Notes: generated by a model from the letters alone, not told the origin. Shown: positions 10,222-18,902, counted from the first letter of the stretch. The stretch is DNA of 64,000 nucleotides from a beta proteobacterium AAP65 (GCA_001295865.1 LJHW01000026.1:62001-126000), one strand, 5' to 3'. Translations and numbers: made by a program.

Positions 10222-13200
10222 TCAAAAGTGAACGGTGGCGGGCGGCCGGTCTTCGGCGGTCTGGGCCAGCGCTGCGGCCACGTCGCGGTGCCAGGGCAGC
10301 ACGCTGCAGACGCGGGCGCGCACGGCCGGATCGGTGTGGGCGTTCAGCGCTTGTGCCAGCTCTTCGGCGGCCAGCGCCCGCTGCTGCGCCGCCGCCGGGT
10401 GCCCCGCACGGTGCAGCACGCGCCAGGCGGCCAGCCTGGCGGCCAGGCCGAAGGGCGCGGTGGCCAAGGCCTGGGCTTGCTGCAGGAAAGGCAGCTCCGC
10501 CAGCACCGACCGCAGCGCGGCGGCCGTGGTGGCGCTGGTGTCGGGCTCGCCGCCCACGTGTGCGCTGGTGGGGGCTGCGGCATCGGCCAGGCGCAGCCGC
10601 AGCGCACGCGCGCTGACCTCGTCGCCACGCTGCTGCAAGGTGGCCGCGTCCTCGCGCCAGAGCTGTATCGCGGCGTCGCTCATCCCGCTGCGCCACAGGG
10701 CTTCGGCCTGCAGTTGCTGGCACTTCAAGGCGCCGTCGATGTTGTTGCAGGCCCGGTGACGCTGCGCGGCGTCAGCGGCGGTGTGGGCCGCCTGGCGCAG
10801 ATCGCCAGCCAACAGTTCGCAGCGCGCACGCAGCGATTGCGCGATGGCCTGCTGCACCGGCAGGCCGAAATCGGCCGCCAGCCGAGCCGCTTCGTTGATG
10901 TGGACGGTGGCCGTGGCGGCGTCGGCGCTGTCGAGCGCACTTTCGACGACGAACTCCAGGCAGGTGCAGGTGAGCCGCGGGTTGTTCATCGGCCGGGCCA
11001 GGGCCAGTGCGTGCGCCAGCACCTCGCTGCGCGGGCCTTCTTCGGCCAAAGCGCCGTGCAGATGGGCCTGCACCAGCAAGGCCTGCACTTCGAAGATGTC
11101 GTCGCGCTCTTCGCGCATGCGCTGGCGGGCCAGCACGGCCCAGTGCAAGGCCGCGGCGGCCCCGCGCCGCGCGGCTTCGAACGAGCGCTGTTCCACGGCC
11201 ATGAAGGCCAGTGTGATGTGCGACAGCGTCGCGTTCTTGGCGTCGTCGATGCGTTCTGCCACCTCCACCCCGCGGCGCGCGGCGGCTTCGGCCAGCGGCA
11301 GCCGCCCGGTGCGGTAGGCCAGCATCGAGCGCGACGCCAGCGCCTCGGCCACCCAGTGGTCTTGGCCCTCGGCCTCGCCCAGGGCCAGCAGGCGGTCGAT
11401 GGCCACTTCCTGCTGCTCGCGCAAGGCCAGGCTGTCGCAGATGAGCACCCGCCGGTTGAGCAGTTCGTGCTGCAGCTCGGGCGGGCTGAGCCCCGTGGTC
11501 TGGGCTGCCAGAGCGGCCTGGGCCTCGGCCTGGTCGATGTACTGCAGCGCCGCGGTGTAGGCAAAACGCGCCTTCGCGCGGCGCGAGGCGCGCAAGAACC
11601 ACTCGGCCGCCAACCGGTGCTCGCCCGCACGCGCGCAGTGTTCGCCGGTGATGGCCAGGTATTCATCGCCGCGGTCGCCCACGCGCTGCGTCAGCCAGGC
11701 CGCGGCGCGTGCATGCGCTTCACGCTTTTGCGGTTTGAGCACAGTGCTGTAGGTCACCTGGTGCAGCAGGTGGTGCTGGAAGGCGGCCTCTGCGGTGCCC
11801 TCGAAGGTGCTCACGGCGCGCGCCTGCACCAGCGCCTTGCTGTGCAGGGCGGGCAGCGCCTTTGGGCTCTGCGCATCCAGCGCGCCCAGCGCCTCGTCCC
11901 AGAACACCGGGCCCACCACGCTGGCCAGCTGCAGCGCGCGGCGGTCGTTGGCGTCCAGCGCGTCCAGGCGGGCCTGCAGCACGCCGGTGATGGTGGTGGG
12001 CAGGCGCTGGGGGTCCAGGCGCGCGGCGTCGAAGAACCAGGCCGCATCGGGGCTGCTGCCCCGGCGCAGCACACCCTGGTCGAGCAGCATGCCCACCAGT
12101 TCTTCTGCGTAGAAGGGGTTGCCCTCGGCGCGGCCCTCGATCAACGCCGCCAGCGCAGCCGGCAAGGGCTGCACCTGGTGCAGCAGGGCCTGCGTCAGTG
12201 CGCGGCCTTCTTCGGCGCCGAGGGCCTGCAAGTCCAGGCGCTCGTGCTGCAGCAGCGCCTGGCCCCAGCCGGGTTGCTGCTCCAGCAGCGCCGGGCGCGC
12301 GCCCAGCAAGGCCAGCAGCGCGCCGCTGCCCTTGTTCAGCACGGTGTGCAGGGTGTCGAGCGAGGCCTCGTCGGCCCAGTGCAGATCGTCGAGCAGCAGC
12401 ACCACGGGCGCGCCGTGGTGGGCGGCCAGGCGCTGCAGCCACAGGCGCAGGGCCAGCACGGCGCGGTCGCGCAGCAGCCGGGCGTCGCTGCCCAGGCGCT
12501 GCACGGCGGGGCTGGCCGAGAAGTCCAGGCCGACCAGGTGGCCCAGCGCTTCGGGCGGTGGGTCGTCAGGCTGGGCTAGCCAAGGCGCCAGGCCCTGCAG
12601 CAGCTTGTGGCGCGCCAGGTCGGCGCTGTCGCCGTCGGCGATGGCCAGTTGCCGCAGCAGCAGGTCGCGCCACAGGCCGTAGGGCTGCAGGTGCCCCGAG
12701 GGTTGGCTGCGCGCCGCGAGCAGGCAGCCCGGCGGGCACTGGGCGGCGCAGTTGCGCTGGAACTCGGCGAGCAGCCGGCTCTTGCCCACGCCGGCGTTGG
12801 CGATCAGCGTCACCGCCTGCGGCCGGCCTTCGGCCTGCACGCGGGCCAGCGCCTGCGCGAGCAGCGCGCGCTCGGCCTGGCGGCCGATGAGCGGTGTTTC
12901 GGCGCCGGGCAGGCCGCGCGCACGCGGCGCCTGTGAAGCCGGCCTCGCGGCCTGCACCTGCCAGCAGGTCAGCGGCGCCGCGACGCCCTTGGCCGCCAGC
13001 GGCGGCTGCAGCATGGCCTCGAAGCCGCCGCGCACCAGCGCCCAGGTGTCCTGGCTGATCAGCAGCGCGCCGGGTGCGGCGGCCTGCTCCAGGCGCGCGG
13101 CGATGTTGACGGTCAGGCCGCTGAGGCTGTTGTCGTTTTCCACGCCGCCACCACGCACCGCGGGGCCGGTGTGGATGCCGATGCGCGCGCTGAAGCCGCC

Positions 13201-13692
13201 GTGGCCCTGCGTGCGCTGCACCGCGTCGCCACGGCGCGCTGCTTCGGCCAGCAAGGCCAGGCCGCAGTGCACGGCGCGCTCGGCGTCGTCTTCGCGCGTG
13301 CCCAGTGTTCCGTGCGCGCCGAAGGCCGCCTTGAGGTTGTCGCCGGCGTAACGCAGCACCTCGCCCCCATGCCGGGTGACGATGGCCGTGAAGGCGGCCA
13401 GCGCGCCGTCGAACACCGCCTGCACCTCTTCAGGGTCGAGGTGCTGGATCAGCTGTGTGGAGCCGACGATGTCGAGGAAGAGCACGCTGACCTGGCGCAG
13501 CCGGCGGCCGGACGTTGCCGGCGCTGCCAACGTGCCGGGCTCGGCTTCGGGCGGCGCGTCGTTCAGCGCGGCCAGGCGCTCCTGCAGGGGCGCCAGCGCG
13601 GCGTCGACCACGGCGTCGCCGAGCATGGCGCGGTGGGACTGCAGCGCCGCGATGGCGGTGGCAAGGTGTTGGCGCAAGGGCTGCTCGGGCAT
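10222..13692 (-). CDS. Class III adenylate/guanylate cyclase fused to AAA ATPase and TPR-like region
   Basis: ATG 13692 (MPEQPLRQHLATAIAAL) gives 1156 residues. The cyclase domain spans about 65-225. Asp74 (LFLDIVGST) and Asp118 (RYAGDNLKAAFG) are the metal-binding pair, and Asn196/Arg200 (LTVNIAARLE) are the transition-state residues, so it looks catalytically complete. An AAA/STAND-like ATPase follows, with Walker A ANAGVGKS at about 299-306 and Walker B VVLLLDDLHWAD near 430. The C-terminal 600 residues are helical and Ala/Leu/Arg-rich, resembling degenerate TPRs. The family (cyclase + predicted ATPase) makes cyclic nucleotides under control of an unknown input. A cyclic-nucleotide-type regulator lies divergently 600 bases away. 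Confidence 0.88.
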   Translation of the reverse strand: MPEQPLRQHLATAIAALQSHRAMLGDAVVDAALAPLQERLAALNDAPPEAEPGTLAAPATSGRRLRQVSVLFLDIVGSTQLIQHLDPEEVQAVFDGALAAFTAIVTRHGGEVLRYAGDNLKAAFGAHGTLGTREDDAERAVHCGLALLAEAARRGDAVQRTQGHGGFSARIGIHTGPAVRGGGVENDNSLSGLTVNIAARLEQAAAPGALLISQDTWALVRGGFEAMLQPPLAAKGVAAPLTCWQVQAARPASQAPRARGLPGAETPLIGRQAERALLAQALARVQAEGRPQAVTLIANAGVGKSRLLAEFQRNCAAQCPPGCLLAARSQPSGHLQPYGLWRDLLLRQLAIADGDSADLARHKLLQGLAPWLAQPDDPPPEALGHLVGLDFSASPAVQRLGSDARLLRDRAVLALRLWLQRLAAHHGAPVVLLLDDLHWADEASLDTLHTVLNKGSGALLALLGARPALLEQQPGWGQALLQHERLDLQALGAEEGRALTQALLHQVQPLPAALAALIEGRAEGNPFYAEELVGMLLDQGVLRRGSSPDAAWFFDAARLDPQRLPTTITGVLQARLDALDANDRRALQLASVVGPVFWDEALGALDAQSPKALPALHSKALVQARAVSTFEGTAEAAFQHHLLHQVTYSTVLKPQKREAHARAAAWLTQRVGDRGDEYLAITGEHCARAGEHRLAAEWFLRASRRAKARFAYTAALQYIDQAEAQAALAAQTTGLSPPELQHELLNRRVLICDSLALREQQEVAIDRLLALGEAEGQDHWVAEALASRSMLAYRTGRLPLAEAAARRGVEVAERIDDAKNATLSHITLAFMAVEQRSFEAARRGAAAALHWAVLARQRMREERDDIFEVQALLVQAHLHGALAEEGPRSEVLAHALALARPMNNPRLTCTCLEFVVESALDSADAATATVHINEAARLAADFGLPVQQAIAQSLRARCELLAGDLRQAAHTAADAAQRHRACNNIDGALKCQQLQAEALWRSGMSDAAIQLWREDAATLQQRGDEVSARALRLRLADAAAPTSAHVGGEPDTSATTAAALRSVLAELPFLQQAQALATAPFGLAARLAAWRVLHRAGHPAAAQQRALAAEELAQALNAHTDPAVRARVCSVLPWHRDVAAALAQTAEDRPPATVHF

Positions 13693-14171
13693 TGCGGCCA
13701 GTCTAGGCGCAGCGCGGCGTGCCGGGTTCCCGACAGAGGATGACGCGCAGCGGCCTGGGCCTTCGGGCGTGCGGGGGCTGTGCGCGCCGGCCGTGTGGGC
13801 CGCAGCGGGCGCCGGCCTGCGCCAGGGGCGGCGCCAACATCGCTGGGCAGGCGCCCGGCCACGGCCTGCGGCGGCGTGCCCGGGGCCGCGGTCTGCAGCA
13901 CCGCGGGGTGGGCGAGGGCCGGCGCGGCAGCGCGGTGGCCCCGGGCAGCCCACTGTCGCGCGAGGTGCCAAGTGTTCAGCGGTGCCAGCAGCAGGTGCAG
14001 CACCAGCACCGGTGCCAGCCCCGCGAGGCTGCCGTAGGTGATGAAGGCGAGGTTGGCCGTGAGGGCCAGCGCGCGCAGCCGCAGCATGCGGGTGCAGGCA
14101 AAGCAGCAGGCGGTGAGCGCGGCGGCCACCCAGCCGGCGGCGTCGATCGTCAAGGTGTCCATGCCGGCCAT
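13563..14171 (-). CDS. Small membrane protein overlapping the cyclase gene
   Basis: From ATG 14171 (MAGMDTLTIDAAGW) three hydrophobic segments follow: VAAALTACCFACTRML, ALALTANLAFITYG, and LAPVLVLHLLLAPLNTW. The pattern ALxxxxNLAFIxYGxLAGLxPVLxLHxxLLPLN is known from small inner-membrane proteins, some fused to cyclic-nucleotide-binding domains. After about residue 80 the frame becomes arginine/proline-rich low-complexity sequence. It only stops inside the cyclase gene (130-base overlap in another frame). Either the true end is altered by a frameshift, or the tail is real but unusual. The position between a cyclase and a Crp-type gene suggests a role in that signalling unit. Confidence 0.5.
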   Translation of the reverse strand: MAGMDTLTIDAAGWVAAALTACCFACTRMLRLRALALTANLAFITYGSLAGLAPVLVLHLLLAPLNTWHLARQWAARGHRAAAPALAHPAVLQTAAPGTPPQAVAGRLPSDVGAAPGAGRRPLRPTRPARTAPARPKAQAAARHPLSGTRHAALRLDWPQCPSSPCANTLPPPSRRCSPTAPCSATPWSTPRWRPCRSAWPR

Positions 14172-14307
14172 GCTCAGGGCGCCGACCGGGGCCAGGGCGC
14201 CGCGGTTCAATAGTGAACGGCGGTGCTGCGCCCACGCACGTGCGCCCTGTAGGCTACGCGCCTGCAGGGCCGGCCGGTGCTGCCGCCACCCCCAGCCTGG
14301 AGCCCCG

Positions 14308-14925
14308 ATGGAGCCGACCGAGGAGATCCTCACTGCGCTGAGCCAGCTGGGCGACACGCGCAACTGGGAGCCGGGCTCCGTTGTCGTGGGCGAAGGTGAG
14401 GTGGCCGACAGCCTTTTTGTCGTGCACGCCGGCCTGCTGCGAGCCGTGGTGGCCGGCCAGGGCGGGCGCACGGTGGAGCTGAACACGCTGGGGCCGGGCG
14501 AGATCTTCGGTGAGCTCATGCTCGGCGGCGGTGCGCGCGCGGCCACCGTGGCCGTGGTGGAGCGCGCCAGGCTCACGCGCGTGGCGCGGCCCGACGTTGA
14601 GCGTCTGCTGGCCGCCCGGCCTGATCTCGCGCTGCACCTCATCCAGCGTCTGGCGCAGCGTGTGCGCACGCTCACCAGCACCGTGCGGCAGCTGGCCTCG
14701 GTGGACGTCTACGGCCGCCTGGTGGGCCTCTTCGATGCGCTGGCGCAAGAGCGCCACAGCCAGCGCGTGGTGCCCGGCCCGCTGAGCCAGGCCCGCATCG
14801 CCGAGCGGCTGGGTGCCTCCAAGGCCATGGTCAACCGCCTGCTGCAAGACCTGGCCGCGGGCGGCTACATCGAGGTCACGCGCGAGCAGATCGTGCTGCT
14901 CAAGCCGCTGCCCGCGCGGTGGTGA
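14308..14925 (+). CDS. Crp/Fnr family transcriptional regulator
   Basis: ATG 14308, with CTGGAG upstream, gives 205 residues. The cyclic-nucleotide-binding jelly roll covers about 10-125. GSVVVGEGEVADSLFVVHAGLLRAV and LGPGEIFGELMLGGGARAATVAVVE match the phosphate-binding cassette; the usual GE-x-x-L Arg-Ser/Thr part reads GELMLGGGARAAT. A C-terminal helix-turn-helix of the HTH_Crp type follows (SQARIAERLGASKAMVNRLLQDLAAGGYIEV). No Fnr-type Cys cluster is present, so cAMP or cGMP binding is more likely than iron-sulfur sensing. It is divergent from the membrane protein and class III cyclase, the probable ligand source. Confidence 0.88.
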   Translation: MEPTEEILTALSQLGDTRNWEPGSVVVGEGEVADSLFVVHAGLLRAVVAGQGGRTVELNTLGPGEIFGELMLGGGARAATVAVVERARLTRVARPDVERLLAARPDLALHLIQRLAQRVRTLTSTVRQLASVDVYGRLVGLFDALAQERHSQRVVPGPLSQARIAERLGASKAMVNRLLQDLAAGGYIEVTREQIVLLKPLPARW

Positions 14926-15151
14926 GCGGACCGCACGGGCGACGGGTGCCTCCGCGCGTCAGTGCGGCGCGTGGACGCATCGGGCAGACCGTGCCTATGG
15001 GGCGCATGCGGGGCCTCGGCAGGACCCAGCCGAAGTTCCCACCGCCGGTGCTGCGCCGCAACCACACGGCCTGGGGATGGCAAGGCGCTCACCCGCCACC
15101 CATGCTCGCCGGCCTGGCCCTGGTTCGGGGCCGCACGCAACCAGGCCAACG

Positions 15152-15577
15152 ATGATCCCAGCCTCTCACCACGGCCGTTTTGCCGGCCCCAACCGCCTCT
15201 GGTTCATGCCGGGCACACCGGCCTTTGTCTCCGACGGGGTGCTGGTCGTGGCCGCCGACCGTGTCTCGGTGCAGTGGTCGCATGACGGTGCGCCGAAGTC
15301 GGGCGAGATCGTGCTCCGCGGCCCGGCGCTTTCGTGCCGGGGCGATTTCACCGACAGCTTCCACGCCAGCGCCGGGCTGGTGCTGCACGGCCATGTACAA
15401 GGCAGCGGGCTGCTGCTCTTCGGCACCTACCCGGCCGGCGAGGGCGCGCCCGAGTGGGGCTGGCGCATCACGCTCGACTGGTGCGACCCCGATCATTTCA
15501 CCCTGCGCATGTTCAACGTGCTGCCCGATGGGCAGGACGTGCTGGCCGTGGATCTGCACGGTGCGCGCAGCGCCTGA
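15152..15577 (+). CDS. Conserved hypothetical protein
   Basis: ATG 15152 gives 141 residues (MIPASHHGRFAGPNRLWFMPGTPAF). There is no signal peptide. The sequence reads as an all-beta protein, with strands such as GVLVVAADRVSVQWSHDG and GLVLHGHVQGSGLLLFGTY. The end (WRITLDWCDPDHFTLRMFNVLPDGQDVLAVDL) is reminiscent of lipocalin-like DUF1579-type proteins, but I cannot assign it. It is convergent with the VOC gene downstream, with a GC hairpin between them. Confidence 0.65.
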   Translation: MIPASHHGRFAGPNRLWFMPGTPAFVSDGVLVVAADRVSVQWSHDGAPKSGEIVLRGPALSCRGDFTDSFHASAGLVLHGHVQGSGLLLFGTYPAGEGAPEWGWRITLDWCDPDHFTLRMFNVLPDGQDVLAVDLHGARSA

Positions 15578-15586
15578 ACAGCGTTG

Positions 15587-15603
15587 CGCCGCACCCGGCG
15601 GCG
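15587..15603. terminator. GC hairpin between convergent genes
   Basis: CGCCGC (15587-15592) and GCGGCG (15598-15603) pair perfectly around a 5-base loop. The hairpin lies in the 40 bases between two converging genes. It could serve both directions, but it lacks a T-tract on either strand. Confidence 0.35.
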
Positions 15604-15617
15604 GCCGGCCTGCTGGC

Positions 15618-16001
15618 TCAGGCCTTGGGCAGTCGGTACATCGCGCAGAGTTTGTGGCCGTCGAGGTCGCGCAGGTAGGCAAGGTACAGCTTGCCGGCCG
15701 TGCCTTCGCGCACGCCGGGCGGGTCTTCACAAGGTGTGCCGCCAGCGGCCACGCCTGCTGCGTGCCAGGCCAACACTTCGGCTTCTGACTTCGCGGCAAA
15801 ACCGATGGTGCTGCCGTTGGCCGCGGTGGCCGGTTCGCCGTTGATCGGCAACGTCACCGAGAAGATGCCCGTGGGCGTGCGCCAGAACACACGGTGGCGG
15901 TCTTGAAAGCCGGCCGGCACGCCCAGGCTGCCGAGCAGGCTGTCGTAGAAGGCCTTGGCCTTGGGCAGGTCGTTGGTGCCGATCATCAGGTGCGAAAACA
16001 T
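15618..16001 (-). CDS. VOC family (glyoxalase-fold) protein
   Basis: The 127-residue protein begins MFSHLMIGTNDLPKAKAFYDSLLGSLG, the first beta-alpha-beta module of the vicinal-oxygen-chelate fold. It ends with a second module (GKLYLAYLRDLDGHKLCAMYRLP). Metal-ligand positions, usually His/Glu at the start of strands 1 and 8, would be His4 and the region around DGHKLC. Cytosolic; proteins of this kind include lactoylglutathione lyase-like and dioxygenase-like members with unknown substrates. Same strand as the LysR gene upstream. Confidence 0.85.
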   Translation of the reverse strand: MFSHLMIGTNDLPKAKAFYDSLLGSLGVPAGFQDRHRVFWRTPTGIFSVTLPINGEPATAANGSTIGFAAKSEAEVLAWHAAGVAAGGTPCEDPPGVREGTAGKLYLAYLRDLDGHKLCAMYRLPKA

Positions 16002-16052
16002 CGTTGGTCGTCTCCAGGGTGTTGGCGCGGGTGCGCCTGGGTCAAAAGATCT

Positions 16053-16979
16053 TCAGGCCGTGCAGGGCCCGAGCTGGCAGGCCGCGGCTTGTGTGCCGTG
16101 GGCGAGCACGTGGTCACGCAGCAGGCGCTGCGTGGCCGACAGCGGTGTGTCGCGGCGCGTGAGCACGCACCAGTCGAGCTGCTTGGGCGTTTCCAGCACG
16201 TCCAGCACCACCAGGCGGCCGGCGGCAAGTTCGCTCTGGAAGGTGTGGGCCGAAGCGAAGCTGATGCCCATGCCGGCCATGACCGCGGCCTTGATGGCCT
16301 CGGGGCCTTGCAGCTCCACGTCGGCGCGCACCTGCAGGCGCTGCATCTGCAGCAGGTGTTCGAGGAAGGCGCGTGTGGCCGAGCCGGCTTCGCGCAGGAT
16401 GAAGGTGTCGTCGCGCAGCGCGGCCCAGGGCAGGGCGTGCTGGCCGGCCAGGCGGTGGTCGGGCGCGGCGATGACGCAATGCGGGTGGCGCGCAAAAACC
16501 TCGGCCTCCACCTCCGCTTCGGCCGGTGGGTAGCCGCCGATCAGCAGGTCGATCTGGCGTTCGGCCAGCAGCATCAGCAGGTGGTCGCGCCGGCCCTGGC
16601 TGAGCTTCAGGCGCAGCTCGGGGTGCTGGCGGCGGAAGGCGGCCAAGAGCCGCGGCACGAAGTACTGGCCAGGCGAGACCACGCCCACGTGCAGCTGGCC
16701 GCGGAACTGGCCCTGCAGCGTGCTCAGCGCGTCTTCGGCCACGCTCACCTGCGCCAGGATCACGCGGCAATGGCGCAGCAACTCGGCGCCGGCGTCGCTC
16801 AGGCGGATGGGGCGGGCCTGGGTGTCGAAGAGCCGCGTGCCGAGCTCGTCTTCGAGCTGGCGGATCTGCTGCGACACCGCACTCTGCGTCATGCCCATCA
16901 GTTCACCGGCACGCGAAAAACTGCCGGTGGTGGCGGCGGCCTCGAAGACGCGCAGGCCGCGCAGCGTGAGGTTGCGCAT
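16053..16979 (-). CDS. LysR family transcriptional regulator
   Basis: ATG 16979 gives 308 residues. The winged helix-turn-helix is LTLRGLRVFEAAATTGSFSRAGELMGMTQSAVSQQIRQLEDELG at residues 4-47. It is followed by the linker helix and a type 2 periplasmic-binding-like effector domain (GQLHVGVVSPGQYFVPRLLAAFRRQHPELRL; later GPEAIKAAVMAGMGISFASAHTF). The HTH resembles the CbbR/CysB-like branch. The adjacent VOC genes are on the same strand, so no divergent target is obvious; autoregulation or remote targets are likely. Confidence 0.9.
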   Translation of the reverse strand: MRNLTLRGLRVFEAAATTGSFSRAGELMGMTQSAVSQQIRQLEDELGTRLFDTQARPIRLSDAGAELLRHCRVILAQVSVAEDALSTLQGQFRGQLHVGVVSPGQYFVPRLLAAFRRQHPELRLKLSQGRRDHLLMLLAERQIDLLIGGYPPAEAEVEAEVFARHPHCVIAAPDHRLAGQHALPWAALRDDTFILREAGSATRAFLEHLLQMQRLQVRADVELQGPEAIKAAVMAGMGISFASAHTFQSELAAGRLVVLDVLETPKQLDWCVLTRRDTPLSATQRLLRDHVLAHGTQAAACQLGPCTA

Positions 16980-17068
16980 CGGGGGGTTACTGCTCTCGGG
17001 ATGGGTGGAAGCGGCGCGCAGGATAGCCGCTCGGGCCGAGCACGCCCGCCGGGTGCGGGCAAGCGGGT

Positions 17069-17461
17069 TCAGGCCGCCGCTTCGCGCACCTGGAAGACGT
17101 TGCCTTCGGGGTCGTGCCCGTCGCAGGCGCGGAAGCCGCGGGCCGTCCATTCGGCGCGCGGCGCCTTCACGCCGCCGCCCAGCGCGGTGGCGTAGGCGCG
17201 TGCTGCAGAGATGCTCTCCACAGGCAGGCAGATCTTCAGCGCCGTCTCTTCACGCAGTTCCGGCGGGCTGCTGATCTCGATCTGCCGCGCGATGGCCGCC
17301 GGGATGCCGTGCACCACGAGCTGGAAACCCTCGGCGCCCAGCACCACGTGGTGGGCGTCGCTGGCCACCTCTTGCATGCCGACAACCTGGGCGTAAAAAG
17401 CGGCCAGGCGTGGCACGTCTTTCGCGAAGACAACGGCGCTGGGCAGGGGGCGGCTGGGCAT
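17069..17461 (-). CDS. VOC family protein
   Basis: ATG 17461, preceded by CGGAGAA, gives 130 residues. LPSAVVFAKDVPRLAAFYAQVVGMQEV is the first glyoxalase-fold module, with HHVVLGAEGFQLVVHGIP completing it. The C-terminal module reads ARGFRACDGHDPEGNVFQVREA, with the Glu/Gln-type metal position in EGNVFQV. Role unknown; typically a small lyase, dioxygenase or resistance-type protein. It sits between LysR and the DCC/membrane operon. Confidence 0.85.
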   Translation of the reverse strand: MPSRPLPSAVVFAKDVPRLAAFYAQVVGMQEVASDAHHVVLGAEGFQLVVHGIPAAIARQIEISSPPELREETALKICLPVESISAARAYATALGGGVKAPRAEWTARGFRACDGHDPEGNVFQVREAAA

Positions 17462-17553
17462 GGCGGTGTTCTCCGGGCGATGGGGGGGCGGGCGCTGGAC
17501 CTGTCGATGGCGGTGGCCGGGCGTGCCCACCGGCCCGCATTCTGCGCCGCGCC

Positions 17554-17994
17554 CTAGGCCTTGCCCGGGCGCGGCGCGGGCTTCTGCAGCAACGCCAGCA
17601 CCAAGGCCGCCGGCACGCCGTGCAGGGCGACGACGGCGACAAAAAAGCCCTCGAATTCAGGCTGCAGCCACAGCATGCCGAGCGCGACCCCCAGCGTGCC
17701 GCCCAAGCCGGCCAGGGCCCCCACGGTGGCCCGCCACGGCCAGGTGGGCACGCGGCCCGGCATGCCGTGGTACCAGGCCGCGAACAAGAGGCCCGCCACG
17801 GCCGCAGGCAGCGCGCCGATGGCGTAGGCGAAGGGCAGGCTGACCACCATCCACAGGTAGGGCAGACCGCCGATGAGCGGGCCCGCCCACACGAAGCGCC
17901 ACACCGTGCGCCAGGTAGCGCGCTGGCGCAGCACGGCCGGCAGCCAGCCCAGGCCGGGGCCGCGCAGGCGGGGCACGGTCAGGGCGGTGTTCAT
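17554..17994 (-). CDS. Integral membrane protein, third gene of the DCC operon
   Basis: ATG 17994 gives 146 residues with about four hydrophobic segments: VWAGPLIGGLPYLWMVVSLPFAYAIG, LPAAVAGLLFAAWYHG, TVGALAGLGGTLGVALGML, and FVAVVALHGVPAALVLALL. I do not recognise a family. Its start overlaps the stop of the upstream gene (ATGA), so the two are translated together. The operon is preceded by an operator identical to that of the GbsR-type regulator gene. Confidence 0.75.
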   Translation of the reverse strand: MNTALTVPRLRGPGLGWLPAVLRQRATWRTVWRFVWAGPLIGGLPYLWMVVSLPFAYAIGALPAAVAGLLFAAWYHGMPGRVPTWPWRATVGALAGLGGTLGVALGMLWLQPEFEGFFVAVVALHGVPAALVLALLQKPAPRPGKA

Positions 17995-18347
17995 GCGGCC
18001 TCGCTGGCACTGCCGGCCGCGGCGGTGCCGCCGGCCGGCAGGCTGCGCCACACGCTGCTGGCCACCAGCACCACCGTGACGAAGACGCCCGTGAGGGCCA
18101 GGCCCAGCACCAGGCGCAGCTGCTGCACCCAGTCGGCCCCGGGCAGCACACCGCCGAAGGCCAGCACCAGCGTCAGCGAGCCGGCCAGCGCCAGCACGTC
18201 GGCCGAGCGCAGCCAGAACTCGGCGCCGATGTCGGTGCCGCACCGCGCCACCAGCACACGCCGCGTGATGCCACGCAGGTACAGAGAAGCCGCACCGACG
18301 GTGCCGACGGTGAGGGCCAGGGAAACGAGGAAGAGTTCGAGGTTCAT
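17991..18347 (-). CDS. Membrane protein, second gene of the DCC operon
   Basis: ATG 18347 gives 118 residues with three predicted transmembrane helices: LFLVSLALTVGTVGAASLYL, SADVLALAGSLTLVLAFGG and LVLGLALTGVFVTVVLVASSVW. The loop GITRRVLVARCGTDIGAEFW has no recognisable catalytic motif. It lies 34 bases after the DCC gene and overlaps the next membrane gene, which suggests a complex of the two. Function unknown. Confidence 0.75.
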   Translation of the reverse strand: MNLELFLVSLALTVGTVGAASLYLRGITRRVLVARCGTDIGAEFWLRSADVLALAGSLTLVLAFGGVLPGADWVQQLRLVLGLALTGVFVTVVLVASSVWRSLPAGGTAAAGSASEAA

Positions 18348-18381
18348 GGCAGTTTCCTGAGGGGGTGACAAGAGGTGTGGT

Positions 18382-18876
18382 TCACGCGCGTGTTTGCGTG
18401 CTGTCGAGGCGGCAGCTGCCGTGCGCGCAGTGCGGCACGTGGCGCTGCTGGTGGCGCCGCGCAAACAGGCGCAGCAGCCGCGGTGCCAGCACACCCAGGC
18501 CCAGGCGCGACAGCGTGTGCCGGTGCGCCACCACCCAGGGGTACAGGCGCCGCGTGAACGGCCGCGTGAGCGGGTGGGCCCAGGCGCGCGCCAGCCAGGG
18601 CGCGCCCACGCTGGCGTAGAGCAGGGCGATGGCGTCCACGCCGCGGTGCCAGTCGCCCAGCACATCACGCACGTGCAGGGCCCCGAGCAGGTCTTCGCGG
18701 GTGAGGCCGGCGCCGCGCACGGCCTCGTCGGTGAAGCCGGGCGCCGAGCAGTCCACCAGCGTGATGTCGCCCGCGGCGTCCAGCGCGTGGATTTCCTGCA
18801 TCTCGGCGCTGCACAGGCCGCATTGGCCGTCGTAGTAGGCCGTCAGCAGGGGCGGCAGGTTCAGGCGCATGTTCAT
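18382..18876 (-). CDS. DCC family thiol-disulfide oxidoreductase (DUF393)
   Basis: The 164-residue protein has the defining motif YYDGQCGLCSAEM at about residues 14-26 (D-x-x-C-x-x-C, thioredoxin-like). ITLVDCSAPGF, GALHVRDVLGDWHRGVDAIALLYAS and WLARAWAHPLTRPFTRRLYPWVV follow as in DUF393. The family is thought to act in thiol-disulfide exchange, often next to membrane proteins. The C-terminus carries two further Cys (PHCAHGSC). It is the first gene of a three-gene operon whose upstream region contains a 20-bp palindrome shared with the regulator gene next door. Confidence 0.85.
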   Translation of the reverse strand: MNMRLNLPPLLTAYYDGQCGLCSAEMQEIHALDAAGDITLVDCSAPGFTDEAVRGAGLTREDLLGALHVRDVLGDWHRGVDAIALLYASVGAPWLARAWAHPLTRPFTRRLYPWVVAHRHTLSRLGLGVLAPRLLRLFARRHQQRHVPHCAHGSCRLDSTQTRA

Positions 18877-18902
18877 GTTTCGTTCCTTTCTTTCCTTCCG
18901 TT

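Noticed and set aside
10141..12579. 812-codon open frame on the plus strand
   Set aside because: Antisense of the cyclase-ATPase gene; low-complexity Gly/Gln/Arg composition and no family resemblance.
13693..14235. N-terminal extension of the cyclase gene to 14235
   Set aside because: The extra 181 codons translate to arginine/proline-rich sequence, and the same DNA encodes a credible membrane protein in another frame. ATG 13692 fits better.
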